Made by a program: the position numbers and the translations under genes. The notes beneath the pieces are model-generated. The model had not been told where the DNA came from and made no database searches. It saw nothing but the letters and a program-made list of their open reading frames with translations. From Sutcliffiella horikoshii (GTDB taxonomy: Bacteria; Bacillota; Bacilli; Bacillales; Bacillaceae_I), in NCBI RefSeq assembly GCF_020524325.1, contig NZ_JAIVKY010000011.1:1-64000 (forward strand): 64,000 bases of DNA, read 5' to 3'. This document shows, piece after piece, positions 34,390 through 42,668 of the stretch (position 1 is its first letter; each line of letters starts with the position of its first letter).

Positions 34390-34612
34390 GACTCCTGCGG
34401 GGGATTAAAGATAGGTTGAGACCCCGCAGGCGAAGCCGAGGAGGCTCCAGCAGCGCCCCTAGGAAAGCGAAGCCTTTTTCGGAAATCAACAGCGGTGTTT
34501 ATACAACATCTTAATTCATAGGCTTTTTCAGTGGCGTCGATGAAGCCGAGGAGGCTCAAGCACCGTCCTCTGGATAAGCGAACACCTGGAACGGAAATCT
34601 ACAGGAGTTAAA
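34390..34612. repeat. GC-rich dispersed element, 1.5-2 degenerate copies
   Basis: Copy 1 has the inverted repeat CCTGCGGGG (34394-34402) / CCCCGCAGG (34422-34430), then GAAGCCGAGGAGGCTC (from 34432) and AAGCGAAGCC...CGGAAATCAACAG. A second, partial copy repeats GAAGCCGAGGAGGCTC from 34542, 110 bp later, ending in CGGAAATCTACAG. The style, with 'gactcctgcggg' and 'ggaaatcaac', is that of a dispersed intergenic repeat I know from many Bacillaceae genomes. No ORF. Confidence 0.75.
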
Positions 34613-34646
34613 TAAGTTACCTAAATAATGAAAGGAGTCGAACTGA

Positions 34647-36191
34647 ATGATCAAACTCCTCATTGTAGATGATGAACAAATTGAACGACAAGGCATGCAA
34701 ACTATTCTAGAAAGAAACTATCCTGACCTACTAATTAAACAGGCCAAAAATGGAAAAATGGCAGTTGAGATGGCAGACAACTACACCCCTGACCTAATTT
34801 TGATGGACATCAAGATGCCAGGTTTGAATGGGCTAGAAGCTATTGAACAAATCAGTGCCAAGCATCCAAATACAAAATTCATCATGGTCACCGCCTACGA
34901 TACATTCGGATATGTCAAACAGGCAATCAAACTCGGGGTCAAAGATTATATTTTAAAGCCAAGTAAAATAAGTGAAATTAAAACGACAGTCGGAAAAGTC
35001 CTAGACCAAATCGAGAATGAGAAAGCTCAGGAGGCCAAAAACAAGCTTCAGGAAGCGGCATTTGAAAAAACACTGACTCTTGTTGAGACAGATGTTGTGA
35101 CACAACTCCTCTTCGATCACGTGCATGAAGTTCATATAGACATGTTGATGGAAATGCTTGATATCCCTTCCACGAATGAAATGTTTGCCATGATTGTACT
35201 ATTACCTCCAGGATCCGAATCAAATTATTCTATGATCAAGGATAAGGTAAGACAGACCAAGAGCGGATGGGTAGGTGCACTATATGGAAATCAACTGCCA
35301 ATTATCGTGTTCCGGCAACCAGATAAGACCTTCAGATCTCAAGCTAGTTCACTTGCACGAGATATTCTAGCAATCTCTAAAAAAGGACAAACTATCGATT
35401 GGTTTATTGGGATTGGGGAGGTTTGCAGCTCTCTGGAACAGGTTCGCCAATCCTATCAAGACGCTCTCGTGGCTACAATGGATACCAAGACTTTAACCAA
35501 TTATCGTTTCTACACAGACATTCATACAAGTGTGGTTGCCCGCAATAGTAGCTTGGATAGGAATCAGCAACAGGAACTTGCTGATCTAATCCGACTTGGC
35601 CAGTGGGATGAGGTACAAATGTATGTCATGAACATTCTTCAATGCTATGAAAAAGAAGGAACCAATTTACTGCATACACAGCAACGGATGCTGGAGATCC
35701 TTTGGATTACTTCTCGAGTGATGAATGAATTAGGAGTGGAAAATAAAACTCCGCTCTATTCTGTACAAACTACAAATTATCGTCAGCTTCGTTCAGAAAC
35801 AAAGCAGCTCCTTGAGGGGATGAAACAATCTTATGACGCCCACTGCAACCACTTGGAGGCAGACACCATGCAGCAAATAAAACAATACATCATGGAACAT
35901 TCTCATCAAGATATATCGCTTGATATGCTGGCGGGAAAAGTGGGGTTAAGCCCCATTTATATCAGTAAAATGTTCAAGGAAAAGCAGGGCATCAACTTTA
36001 TCGATTTCCTCACAGAATGCAGAATGGAGAAAGCGAAACGACTTATGAATGATTCAGAAAAGAGTATAAAGGAAATTACCTTTGAAGTGGGTTACCATGA
36101 CCCAAATTATTTTAGTAAGGTATTCAAAAAAATGACTAACTTTTCTCCAAAAGAGTATCGTAAAACACTCTTACGAAATAAGGCGAACTAG
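34647..36191 (+). CDS. YesN-type response regulator with AraC helix-turn-helix
   Basis: 514 aa, AAAGGAG upstream. N-terminal receiver (1-125) with D8-D9, acceptor D54 in LILMDIKMPG and the lysine in ILKPSK. A long middle region (about 130-400) is typical of YesN proteins. The C-terminal AraC domain (about 410-510) has two helix-turn-helix units: ISLDMLAGKVGLSPIYISKMFKE and KEITFEVGYHDPNYFSKVFKK. It is the output of the LytS-type kinase and most likely activates the ABC transporter promoter and its own region. Confidence 0.9.
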   Translation: MIKLLIVDDEQIERQGMQTILERNYPDLLIKQAKNGKMAVEMADNYTPDLILMDIKMPGLNGLEAIEQISAKHPNTKFIMVTAYDTFGYVKQAIKLGVKDYILKPSKISEIKTTVGKVLDQIENEKAQEAKNKLQEAAFEKTLTLVETDVVTQLLFDHVHEVHIDMLMEMLDIPSTNEMFAMIVLLPPGSESNYSMIKDKVRQTKSGWVGALYGNQLPIIVFRQPDKTFRSQASSLARDILAISKKGQTIDWFIGIGEVCSSLEQVRQSYQDALVATMDTKTLTNYRFYTDIHTSVVARNSSLDRNQQQELADLIRLGQWDEVQMYVMNILQCYEKEGTNLLHTQQRMLEILWITSRVMNELGVENKTPLYSVQTTNYRQLRSETKQLLEGMKQSYDAHCNHLEADTMQQIKQYIMEHSHQDISLDMLAGKVGLSPIYISKMFKEKQGINFIDFLTECRMEKAKRLMNDSEKSIKEITFEVGYHDPNYFSKVFKKMTNFSPKEYRKTLLRNKAN

Positions 36192-36209
36192 GCAGAGAGG
36201 GTGGAGGAA

Positions 36210-37310
36210 ATGGAGCTTAGAATGCGTAGATTATTAACTTGGTTTGTTATGCTGGCTCTGTTTTATGTAGCCTCTGGCTGTGAAAAGATGGATAATTCCC
36301 TTCAAAAGGAAGTGGAATCTGTAAAGAATACGCCCCTTTTGCAGAATGAAGAAGTGGCTTCTGAGGAGAAAAAAATAAAAATTGGTTTTTCTATGGACAC
36401 GTTGGAGGAGGAAAGGTGGCTGAGAGACCGTGCTCTTTTTAAGTCAGCAGTTGAGACCTTGGGAGCGGAAGTTGAGATACTTGCAGCAAACGGGGATGAC
36501 GCGTTGCAGGTTCTACAGGCGGAAACTCTAATTAGCCAAGGTGTTGATCTTCTTGTAGTAGTCCCGCATAACGCAGAAGCAGCAGCCACGATTGTGAAAA
36601 AAGCACATCTTGCGGGAATCAAGGTACTTTCTTATGACAGACTTATCAAAAATGCAAAAATCGATCTTTATGTTTCTTTTGACAACGAACGTGTGGGAGA
36701 GATGCAGGCAGAGGCAATTACAAAGATTGTCCCAAAAGGAAAATATGTTTATATTGGCGGAGCGGATACGGACAATAATGCCCACCTATTCAAAAAGGGA
36801 GTCTTCCATGTCCTACAACCACTGATTGATAAAGGGGATATCACTGTAGTTTATGATCAGTGGACGAAAAATTGGCTACCAAGCAATGCTTATGCAAACA
36901 TGAAGGAAGCACTCATTGCAAATGGTGGAAAAATTGATGCTGTCATCGCAGCAAACGATGCAACAGCCGGGATGGCAATTGAAGCCCTTCAGGAAGTGGG
37001 ACTAGCTGGAAAAATCCCTGTTGCAGGTCAGGACGCAGAACTAGCAGCCGCTCAGCGGATTGTGGTAGGTACTCAGACAATGACGGTGTACAAACCGATA
37101 CCAACTCTTGCTGAAGAAGCGGCAAGACTAGCAGTGGCAATGGCCAGGGGAGAGTTTATTGACACGGGTCGCAAAGTGAACAATGGGAAAGTGGAAGTGC
37201 CTTCTGTGTTGTTGCCGCCAATTGCGGTGAACAAGTCGAATATGGATGAAACAGTCATTTCTGATGGATTTCATTCAAAGGAGGATGTGTATAAAGGGGA
37301 TAAACAATAA
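36210..37310 (+). CDS. Second sugar-binding lipoprotein (XylF-like)
   Basis: About 366 aa; the ATG at 36210 follows AGAGG by nine bases, with an in-frame GTG at 36201 as alternative. Lipobox V-A-S-G-C after one hydrophobic segment. Sugar-type binding fold: KIGFSMDTLEEERW, DLLVVVPHNAEAAATIV, KVLSYDRLI, IGGADTDNNAHLFKKG, VIAANDATAGMAIEAL, VAGQDAELAAAQRI. These stretches are typical of D-xylose-binding XylF. It is paralogous to the binding protein at 27931, so one ABC transporter may be fed by two receptors. It closes the cluster, ten bases after the regulator gene. Confidence 0.82.
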   Translation: MELRMRRLLTWFVMLALFYVASGCEKMDNSLQKEVESVKNTPLLQNEEVASEEKKIKIGFSMDTLEEERWLRDRALFKSAVETLGAEVEILAANGDDALQVLQAETLISQGVDLLVVVPHNAEAAATIVKKAHLAGIKVLSYDRLIKNAKIDLYVSFDNERVGEMQAEAITKIVPKGKYVYIGGADTDNNAHLFKKGVFHVLQPLIDKGDITVVYDQWTKNWLPSNAYANMKEALIANGGKIDAVIAANDATAGMAIEALQEVGLAGKIPVAGQDAELAAAQRIVVGTQTMTVYKPIPTLAEEAARLAVAMARGEFIDTGRKVNNGKVEVPSVLLPPIAVNKSNMDETVISDGFHSKEDVYKGDKQ

Positions 37311-37322
37311 CTGGTGTGTTAT

Positions 37323-37371
37323 AAAATCTCAGAGGAACTCTGTTTATTAGAGCATCTCTGAGATTTTTTAT
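37323..37371. terminator. Bidirectional terminator
   Basis: AAATCTCAGAG (37323-37333) pairs with CTCTGAGATTT, with an inner ACTCT/AGAG(C) pairing and T-runs on both strands. It separates the sugar cluster from the convergent phosphatase gene, whose stop it overlaps. Confidence 0.88.
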
Positions 37372-38075
37372 TCTGCATAATAGACCTTTTTTTCTAAAGC
37401 CTCCAAACAATACAAGCGTCCTCCATAAGCACAACCGCCATCAATCCCGATAATATTATTCTCACCGAAGTAAACCTCTGGCTTTTTATGAAGGTACTTT
37501 GTTGGCGTATGTCCAAAGACTACTATCTTCTCCCCTTGATATCCTTTATGAAATTCTTCTCTGATCCACACTAGGGTGTGAGGTTCCGTAAGTTCCAATG
37601 CTGTCTCAGGGTGTACTCCTGCATGGACGAAGATATGAGTATCTGTTTCATAATAGAAGGGGAGTGTTTTTAGAAAGTTTATATGAGGGCGAATTTGCTC
37701 ATTGATGACAAGCGCTTTCGGTATCTCCTCTGTCGTGTACCAGTATTTCGCGTCGTCTTTTTCAATTTCGTATCCATAATTCTGTAGGGTTTTGATGCCT
37801 CCGTTATAATACCACCTTTTCAAGTGAAGGGGATCTTCAGTGTATTCAAACGCGTCAATCATCATCTTATCGTGATTTCCCATCAGGGCAATGGCCCCTT
37901 CAGCAGTCAATTCAATCACCTTGTCTAAAACCTGACGTGACTGTGGGCCGCGATCCACATAATCGCCAAGCAACACGAGCTGATCCTGCTTGCTGTCATA
38001 GTTAATTATCTCAAGTAGTCTATCAAATTTTTCTATATCGCCATGTATATCACTTACTGCAAGAATACGCCTCAT
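37368..38075 (-). CDS. PPP-family metallophosphoesterase
   Basis: About 235 aa from the ATG at 38075 (AAAGGA ten bases upstream); a GTG at 38081 is possible. Dinuclear-metal phosphoesterase motifs are complete: DIHGD near the start, GDYVDRGP, GNHD, and the later histidines in FVHAGVHP and VFGHTPT. Such small bacterial enzymes act as serine/threonine phosphatases or as diadenosine-tetraphosphate hydrolases; the sequence does not decide between them. It is a single gene, divergent from the transporter at 38198. Confidence 0.85.
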   Translation of the reverse strand: MRRILAVSDIHGDIEKFDRLLEIINYDSKQDQLVLLGDYVDRGPQSRQVLDKVIELTAEGAIALMGNHDKMMIDAFEYTEDPLHLKRWYYNGGIKTLQNYGYEIEKDDAKYWYTTEEIPKALVINEQIRPHINFLKTLPFYYETDTHIFVHAGVHPETALELTEPHTLVWIREEFHKGYQGEKIVVFGHTPTKYLHKKPEVYFGENNIIGIDGGCAYGGRLYCLEALEKKVYYAE

Positions 38076-38197
38076 TGTCACTCATTCCTTTACTAACAAT
38101 TATTTTAATTTTATCACAATTTCCGAAAAGCGAAATATTCTATGCAATTTTCCATTATAATGATGGAAACGATAAGTCCGAAGGAAGGATGTTTTCC

Positions 38198-39148
38198 GTG
38201 AAAGCAATTTTAATCGGGGTAGTAGCCTCCATGTTCTTTGCTGTCACCTTTATACTAAACCGTTCCATGGAACTGTCTGGCGGTAGCTGGCTATGGAGTT
38301 CGTCCTTGCGCTTCTTTTTTATGGTGCCGTTTTTGCTTTTGATTGTATGGATGAGAGGAAACCTTGGACCTCTATTACGTGAAATGCGATTGGCCCCATT
38401 TTCTTGGTTTCTATGGAGTTTTACTGGGTTTGTACTTTTCTACGGACCAATAACATTTGCTGCCGCATATGGACCGGGCTGGCTTGTTGCCGGAACGTGG
38501 CAGCTGACCATCATCGCTGGTGTTCTTTTAGGTCCTTTCTTCTATAAAATAGTGCAGGGAGTAAAGGTGAGTGAGCGTATTCCCATGCGAGGGCTTCTTA
38601 TTTCCATGGTCATTTTTGCAGGTGTACTGTTAATTCAGACTCAACAAGGAGGAGGTCTAACTGGATCAATGATTATATATGGAGTTCTTCCCGTAGCAGT
38701 CGCTTCCTTTGCCTATCCGCTTGGTAACCGGAAGATGATGGAGGTGTGCGGTGGTAGGCTGGATACGTTTCAAAGGGTGCTTGGAATGACTTTGTCCACT
38801 ATACCTGTGTGGTTGCTTGTTGCTCTAACGGGATCTATAACAGTGGGTGCTCCAACGCAGGAACAGGTTCTCCAAACATTAATAGTCGCAATCAGTTCTG
38901 GCGTCATTGCAACTACCTTGTTTTTCATTGCAACAGATATGGTGAGAAACAGCCAGGAAAAACTCGCCGCAGTAGAAGCGACTCAATCAACCCAAGTTTT
39001 GTTTGTTTTATTTGGAGAAGTACTACTCTTATCCACACCATTGCCGAATGGGATAGGGAAGCTTGGTTTATTTATCATCATAATTGGTATGCTCCTGCAC
39101 AGTTTTTTTACGAAAAGAAGGGTTAAGCCAAAGCAACTTGCTGCTTAA
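38198..39148 (+). CDS. DMT-superfamily multidrug-type transporter (EmrE-like family)
   Basis: 316 aa from the GTG at 38198, nine bases after AAGGAAGG; an ATG three codons earlier is too close to it. Ten hydrophobic helices in two repeats, as for EamA/multidrug-resistance DMT proteins. Stretches such as FFAVTFILNRSMELSGGSWLWSSSLR and the late EATQSTQVLFVLFGEVLLL are typical of the putative multidrug efflux branch. The substrate is unknown. It has its own terminator. Confidence 0.8.
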   Translation: MKAILIGVVASMFFAVTFILNRSMELSGGSWLWSSSLRFFFMVPFLLLIVWMRGNLGPLLREMRLAPFSWFLWSFTGFVLFYGPITFAAAYGPGWLVAGTWQLTIIAGVLLGPFFYKIVQGVKVSERIPMRGLLISMVIFAGVLLIQTQQGGGLTGSMIIYGVLPVAVASFAYPLGNRKMMEVCGGRLDTFQRVLGMTLSTIPVWLLVALTGSITVGAPTQEQVLQTLIVAISSGVIATTLFFIATDMVRNSQEKLAAVEATQSTQVLFVLFGEVLLLSTPLPNGIGKLGLFIIIIGMLLHSFFTKRRVKPKQLAA

Positions 39149-39184
39149 AGAGTGAACATCCATGTGGATTCACTCTTTTTTTAA
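39147..39184 (+). terminator. Intrinsic terminator
   Basis: AAAGAGTGAA pairs with TTCACTCTTT around a 12-nt loop, followed by a T-run. Confidence 0.88.
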
Positions 39185-39228
39185 TTTTTTTCATAATAAT
39201 ATTTACCTTTTTCCCTAAACAAGATCCC

Positions 39229-39307
39229 AGGTCTGACAAGGAATTTTAAGAGGTCTGACAATCCCTTACAAAAACTATATGACATTTGTCATACTCTACA
39301 TATGACA
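39229..39307 (+). promoter_or_regulatory. Candidate DesR-type operator region of the desaturase gene
   Basis: A perfect palindrome ATGACATTTGTCAT lies at 39279-39292, with a further ATGACA at 39302-39307. Upstream, AGGTCTGACAA occurs twice, at 39229-39239 and 39251-39261, 22 bp apart. All share the half-site TGACA. In B. subtilis the desaturase gene is controlled by the membrane-fluidity system DesK-DesR, which binds dyads upstream of des; assignment here rests on position and symmetry only. Confidence 0.45.
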
Positions 39308-39380
39308 CCTGCTACTAACTAATTTTTTTTAATTGGATATAATAAATTTTATCAACTCAACAACGAAGGGATTTAATAAA

Positions 39381-40418
39381 ATGTCAATTCAAAATGAAAT
39401 GAAAAACCTTAAAAAACAAGTTGCTCCTTTCGAAAAATCGCAAACTAAAAAGAGTATCTGGCAGTTGATCAATACGCTAACGCCATTTTTCCTGTTATGG
39501 TATCTCACTTATATAAGCCTATCTGTTTCTTACTGGTTGGCATTGGTACCAGCAATTTTTGCAGCGGGATTCATGACGCGTATCTTCATTATCTTTCACG
39601 ATTGTACGCATCACTCCTTCTTCAAAAATCGCAAGTGGAACCGTGCAGTAGGGACTTTGACAGGTGTATTAACATTATTTCCATTCGATCAATGGGGACA
39701 TGACCACTCCGTTCACCATGCAACAAGCGGAAATTTAGACAAGCGTGGTGTTGGTGATATCTGGACACTGACTGTGGAAGAGTATAAAGCAGCATCTTTT
39801 AAAACTCGTTTATCATATAGATTATACCGCAATCCGTTGGTAATGTTTGGATTAGGACCAATTTACACTTTCTTAATCAGAAACCGTTTCAACCGTAAAG
39901 AAGCAAGACAAAAAGAGCGCAACAACTTATACCTGACAAATGTACTAATTGTCGCTGTAGCCGTACTATTGAGTTTAGCAATCGGCTGGCAGGCATTCCT
40001 GATTGTACATGGCACGATCTTTATGATCGCCGGAAGTGTAGGAATTTGGTTGTTTTATGTACAACATACTTTTGAAGATTCCTATTTCGAAACGGATAAA
40101 GATTGGGAATACGTATTAGCGGCAGTAGAAGGAAGTTCTTTTTACAAGCTGCCAAAAGTATTACAATTTCTAACAGGAAATATTGGTTACCACCATATTC
40201 ACCATTTAAGTCCAAGAGTACCAAACTACGAGTTGGAAAAATGCCATCATAGCACACCGCCACTTCAACATGTACCAACTATTACGCTGGCTACAAGTTT
40301 AAAATCTCTGAAATTCCGTTTGTGGGATGAAAAGAGTAAGAACTTTGTGACGTTCAGAGAAGCGAAGAAACTGGTCCACAACACTGTTTCTAGAACAGAA
40401 ATGAAACCTGAAGTATAA
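39381..40418 (+). CDS. des: Membrane acyl-lipid fatty acid desaturase (Des-like)
   Basis: 345 aa from the ATG at 39381, AAGGG ten bases upstream; length near that of B. subtilis Des (352). Introduces a double bond into membrane lipid acyl chains, keeping the membrane fluid in the cold. The three histidine boxes binding di-iron are present: HDCTHHSFF, HDHSVHH and HHIHHL. Four to six membrane helices surround them. No desKR pair is adjacent in this window. A well-formed terminator follows. Confidence 0.9.
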   Translation: MSIQNEMKNLKKQVAPFEKSQTKKSIWQLINTLTPFFLLWYLTYISLSVSYWLALVPAIFAAGFMTRIFIIFHDCTHHSFFKNRKWNRAVGTLTGVLTLFPFDQWGHDHSVHHATSGNLDKRGVGDIWTLTVEEYKAASFKTRLSYRLYRNPLVMFGLGPIYTFLIRNRFNRKEARQKERNNLYLTNVLIVAVAVLLSLAIGWQAFLIVHGTIFMIAGSVGIWLFYVQHTFEDSYFETDKDWEYVLAAVEGSSFYKLPKVLQFLTGNIGYHHIHHLSPRVPNYELEKCHHSTPPLQHVPTITLATSLKSLKFRLWDEKSKNFVTFREAKKLVHNTVSRTEMKPEV

Positions 40419-40423
40419 GATAC

Positions 40424-40464
40424 AAAAAACCAATCCCAATTATTCTAAGGGGTTGGTTTTTTTA
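40424..40464 (+). terminator. Intrinsic terminator after des
   Basis: AAACCAATCCC pairs with GGGGTTGGTTT, followed by seven T. From 40465 to 40700 I see AT-rich sequence with TATAAT at about 40519 and no further structure. Confidence 0.88.
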
Positions 40465-40700
40465 TTTTGTAAAATAAAGGATGGAATTGTCTCTATAAAT
40501 AGTCTTGAGTTGACCGATATAATGATTAAGGCATGTAAGAAAAAACAAAATATTACAAAAAAATATAGATTTAAGCATATGTAACTTGTATAATTATGGT
40601 GATATATAGGAAAAAAGCACGAAATTACATAACGTTACTACAGGAGAAAGTCACAGATCACACCGAGAGAAATATATATAAAATTTTGAGGGGGATTACA

Positions 40701-41255
40701 GTGAAGAGATTAGGTATGTTAGCTTTCTTTACCATTTTGTTTTTAGGAGTTTCGTTAGGGTTATCAACAAATGCACAAGCAGCAAGTGATGCAGATGTTG
40801 AAAAAGCATTAGAAATTATTGACGCAGCAAATATTGAAATGGATCAAATCATTGAAACTGGTGTTCAAGATGCGGACGCTTTATGGGCTGTGTACCTTGA
40901 AGAATTAGCAGTATTAGAAGGTGATTTAGCAGAACTAAACAATCAGATAGAAGAAGTAGATGCGGCACTGTTAACATCTACTGATAGTGTACAGCAAGCT
41001 GAACTTGGACAAGCACTTGCAGATTTGCAAGCTGAAAAGGGACTTTTGGAGGAGCGTATCGCTCAAAGAACCGCTCAATTCGATCAAGAGGTTGATGCAA
41101 TTATCAGCTACGTATTTGATATTACTTTGCAAATGACACAGGACACGATTGATGAAGTTGCAGAATACGGTGTCGTAGCAGAGTGTTTCTGGAAGTATGT
41201 GAGATTTGCAGATCGTTGGGCTTGGATTGATCCTGTAAGATTAGTAGGATATTAA
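40701..41255 (+). CDS. Secreted coiled-coil protein of unknown function
   Basis: 184 aa from the GTG at 40701, GGGGG six bases upstream; 35 in-frame codons before it have no site. Signal peptide MKRLGMLAFFTILFLGVSLG with cleavage near TNAQA. The mature protein is acidic and helical: DADVEKALEIIDAANIEMDQII, then a heptad-rich coiled coil (about 80-125, LEGDLAELNNQIEEVDAALL...) and an aromatic end FWKYVRFADRWAWIDPVRLVGY-like with the single cysteine. I do not recognise a family. The exported, coiled-coil nature suggests a cell-surface role. Confidence 0.7.
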   Translation: MKRLGMLAFFTILFLGVSLGLSTNAQAASDADVEKALEIIDAANIEMDQIIETGVQDADALWAVYLEELAVLEGDLAELNNQIEEVDAALLTSTDSVQQAELGQALADLQAEKGLLEERIAQRTAQFDQEVDAIISYVFDITLQMTQDTIDEVAEYGVVAECFWKYVRFADRWAWIDPVRLVGY

Positions 41256-41267
41256 AAGATTGTAAGA

Positions 41268-41306
41268 GAAAAGCGGTTACTTTTCATAAAAAAGTAGTCG
41301 CTTTTC
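41268..41306 (+). terminator. Stem-loop terminator
   Basis: GAAAAGCGGTTAC pairs with GTAGTCGCTTTTC (two mismatches), with a weak T-run inside the arm. It lies between the secreted-protein gene and the HD-GYP gene. Confidence 0.65.
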
Positions 41307-41329
41307 AAAATATAAGAGGTGAACAAAAG

Positions 41330-42256
41330 GTGGCTTTTACTATAGGGAAGAAAGATCAAAACATCGAAAAGGTAAATATGGAAAATTTTGAATTAAGTCT
41401 TCTATCCAAGGGTGAAGGTATAGAAGTAATGGTTCAAACAATTAAGAAAGATAATATTTTTTATATTTATCCTGCAGAAAGTCCAAAAGTAGTAGAATTC
41501 TTTTATATTCTCGAAGGTAAAATACTGTGTGAAAGCAATGGGGAAAAGATTGAGTTAGGTCCATATGATTATTTTTCTTGTAGTGACTTAGAAGATACCA
41601 TTCATTTTACGGCTTTGACAAATGTGAAGTATTTGTGGGTAATAAACGAACCCACTTTTTTCCAATTAAGCGATAATGTTAAAGAGCTAAGCCAAATAGT
41701 AGAACGAGTTGAAGAAAGAGACCCATATACTTATAAACATAATGAAAGAGTTGCAAAATACTCTATAAAAATCGCGAAAAAGCTTTCACTTTCTAAATCA
41801 AACTTAGAAAGACTTTATATTTCCGCTATCCTACACGATATTGGAAAAATAAACATTCCATCAGAAATACTTAACAAACCAGCAAAACTCACAGATGAAG
41901 AGTTTGCATTAATTAAGAAACATCCTGGAGATGGTGCAGAAATGGTTAAAGAGCTATATTATGACGACACCATCGCACTCATCATTGAACAGCACCATGA
42001 ACGTTTAAACGGTCGAGGATATCCAAAAGGACTTAAGGAGGAAGAGATTGTACTCGAAGCCCGCATCATCGCAGTCAGCGATACTTTTGACGCGATGACT
42101 GAAGATAGAGCTTATCGCGGTGCCTTTACTCCAGAATTCGCAATAGACGAACTACTAAGGCTCTCTCCATCACAATATGATCTTGACGTAGTAAACGCAC
42201 TAATTGAAGTCCTTCAAGAAGAAGGCAAACTAAATGAAACAAGCCCTAAAGCATAA
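41330..42256 (+). CDS. Cupin-HD-GYP putative c-di-GMP phosphodiesterase
   Basis: 308 aa, GTG start at 41330 with AGAGGTG upstream. N-terminal cupin beta-barrel (about 40-110: VVEFFYILEGKILCESNGEKIELGPYDYF). C-terminal HD-GYP domain (about 120-290): HNERVAKYS, the HD pair H169-D170 in LHDIGK, KKHPGDGAEM, HHERLNGRGYPKGL and SDTFDAMTEDRAYR. HD-GYP enzymes hydrolyse c-di-GMP to pGpG or GMP. The cupin may bind a small ligand that controls activity. It is the third c-di-GMP protein in this window. Confidence 0.87.
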   Translation: MAFTIGKKDQNIEKVNMENFELSLLSKGEGIEVMVQTIKKDNIFYIYPAESPKVVEFFYILEGKILCESNGEKIELGPYDYFSCSDLEDTIHFTALTNVKYLWVINEPTFFQLSDNVKELSQIVERVEERDPYTYKHNERVAKYSIKIAKKLSLSKSNLERLYISAILHDIGKINIPSEILNKPAKLTDEEFALIKKHPGDGAEMVKELYYDDTIALIIEQHHERLNGRGYPKGLKEEEIVLEARIIAVSDTFDAMTEDRAYRGAFTPEFAIDELLRLSPSQYDLDVVNALIEVLQEEGKLNETSPKA

Positions 42257-42281
42257 ACCTTTGCTTCAGGGCTTGTTTTTT
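42238..42281. terminator. Bidirectional terminator overlapping the HD-GYP stop
   Basis: AACAAGCCCT(A)AAGC pairs with GCTTCAGGGCTTGTT, followed by T-rich sequence; A-rich on the left, so it also serves the convergent gene ending at 42280. Confidence 0.85.
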
Positions 42282-42666
42282 ATTTTTCCGTTTTTTGTGC
42301 TTCTTCAGCAAAAATAACACTCGCCACTTTCATTGCTTGTACAGCTTTAGGGAAACCCGCATAGCCTGAGCATTGAATGATGACTTCTTTAATTTGGTGT
42401 TCTGTTAGGCCAACTCGTAATGAGGCTCTTATATGAACATCTAATTGTTCGAACGCGCCTTGTGTTATCAAGGAACTAAGTGTGACAAGTTCTCTTTCTG
42501 CCAAATTTAGTCCTTCGCGGGGGTAGAGCTCTCCGTATCCAAATCCGACAATCATTTCCCAGAAGTCAGGAGAGATTTCTTTCATTTTTTTCATTCCTTC
42601 TAAAGCTTCCGCTGGGAACATTTTTTCAAGAGTTTCTATTCCTAATTCAAATCGATTCTTTTCCAA
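42280..42666 (-). CDS. Carboxymuconolactone decarboxylase family protein
   Basis: 128 aa, TTG start at 42666 eight bases after GGGGAGG. All-helical AhpD-like fold: LNLAERELVTLSSLITQGAFEQLDVHIRASLRVGLTEHQIKEVIIQCSGYAGFPKAVQAM, reported here as the typical CMD core (residues about 53-113). Only one cysteine is visible in that region, so a CxxC peroxidase of AhpD type is unlikely. It begins two bases after the stop of the acetolactate-synthase-like gene, so the two proteins probably act on the same substrate. Confidence 0.85.
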   Translation of the reverse strand: MEKNRFELGIETLEKMFPAEALEGMKKMKEISPDFWEMIVGFGYGELYPREGLNLAERELVTLSSLITQGAFEQLDVHIRASLRVGLTEHQIKEVIIQCSGYAGFPKAVQAMKVASVIFAEEAQKTEK

Positions 42667-42668
42667 GT

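Noticed and set aside
34390-34612. Insertion sequence remnant or MITE
   Set aside because: No transposase fragment, no terminal inverted repeats with target duplication could be found; it looks like a known style of dispersed Bacillaceae repeat.
40530-40700. c-di-GMP riboswitch before the secreted-protein gene
   Set aside because: Considered because of the HD-GYP neighbour, but the conserved GEMM core elements are missing.
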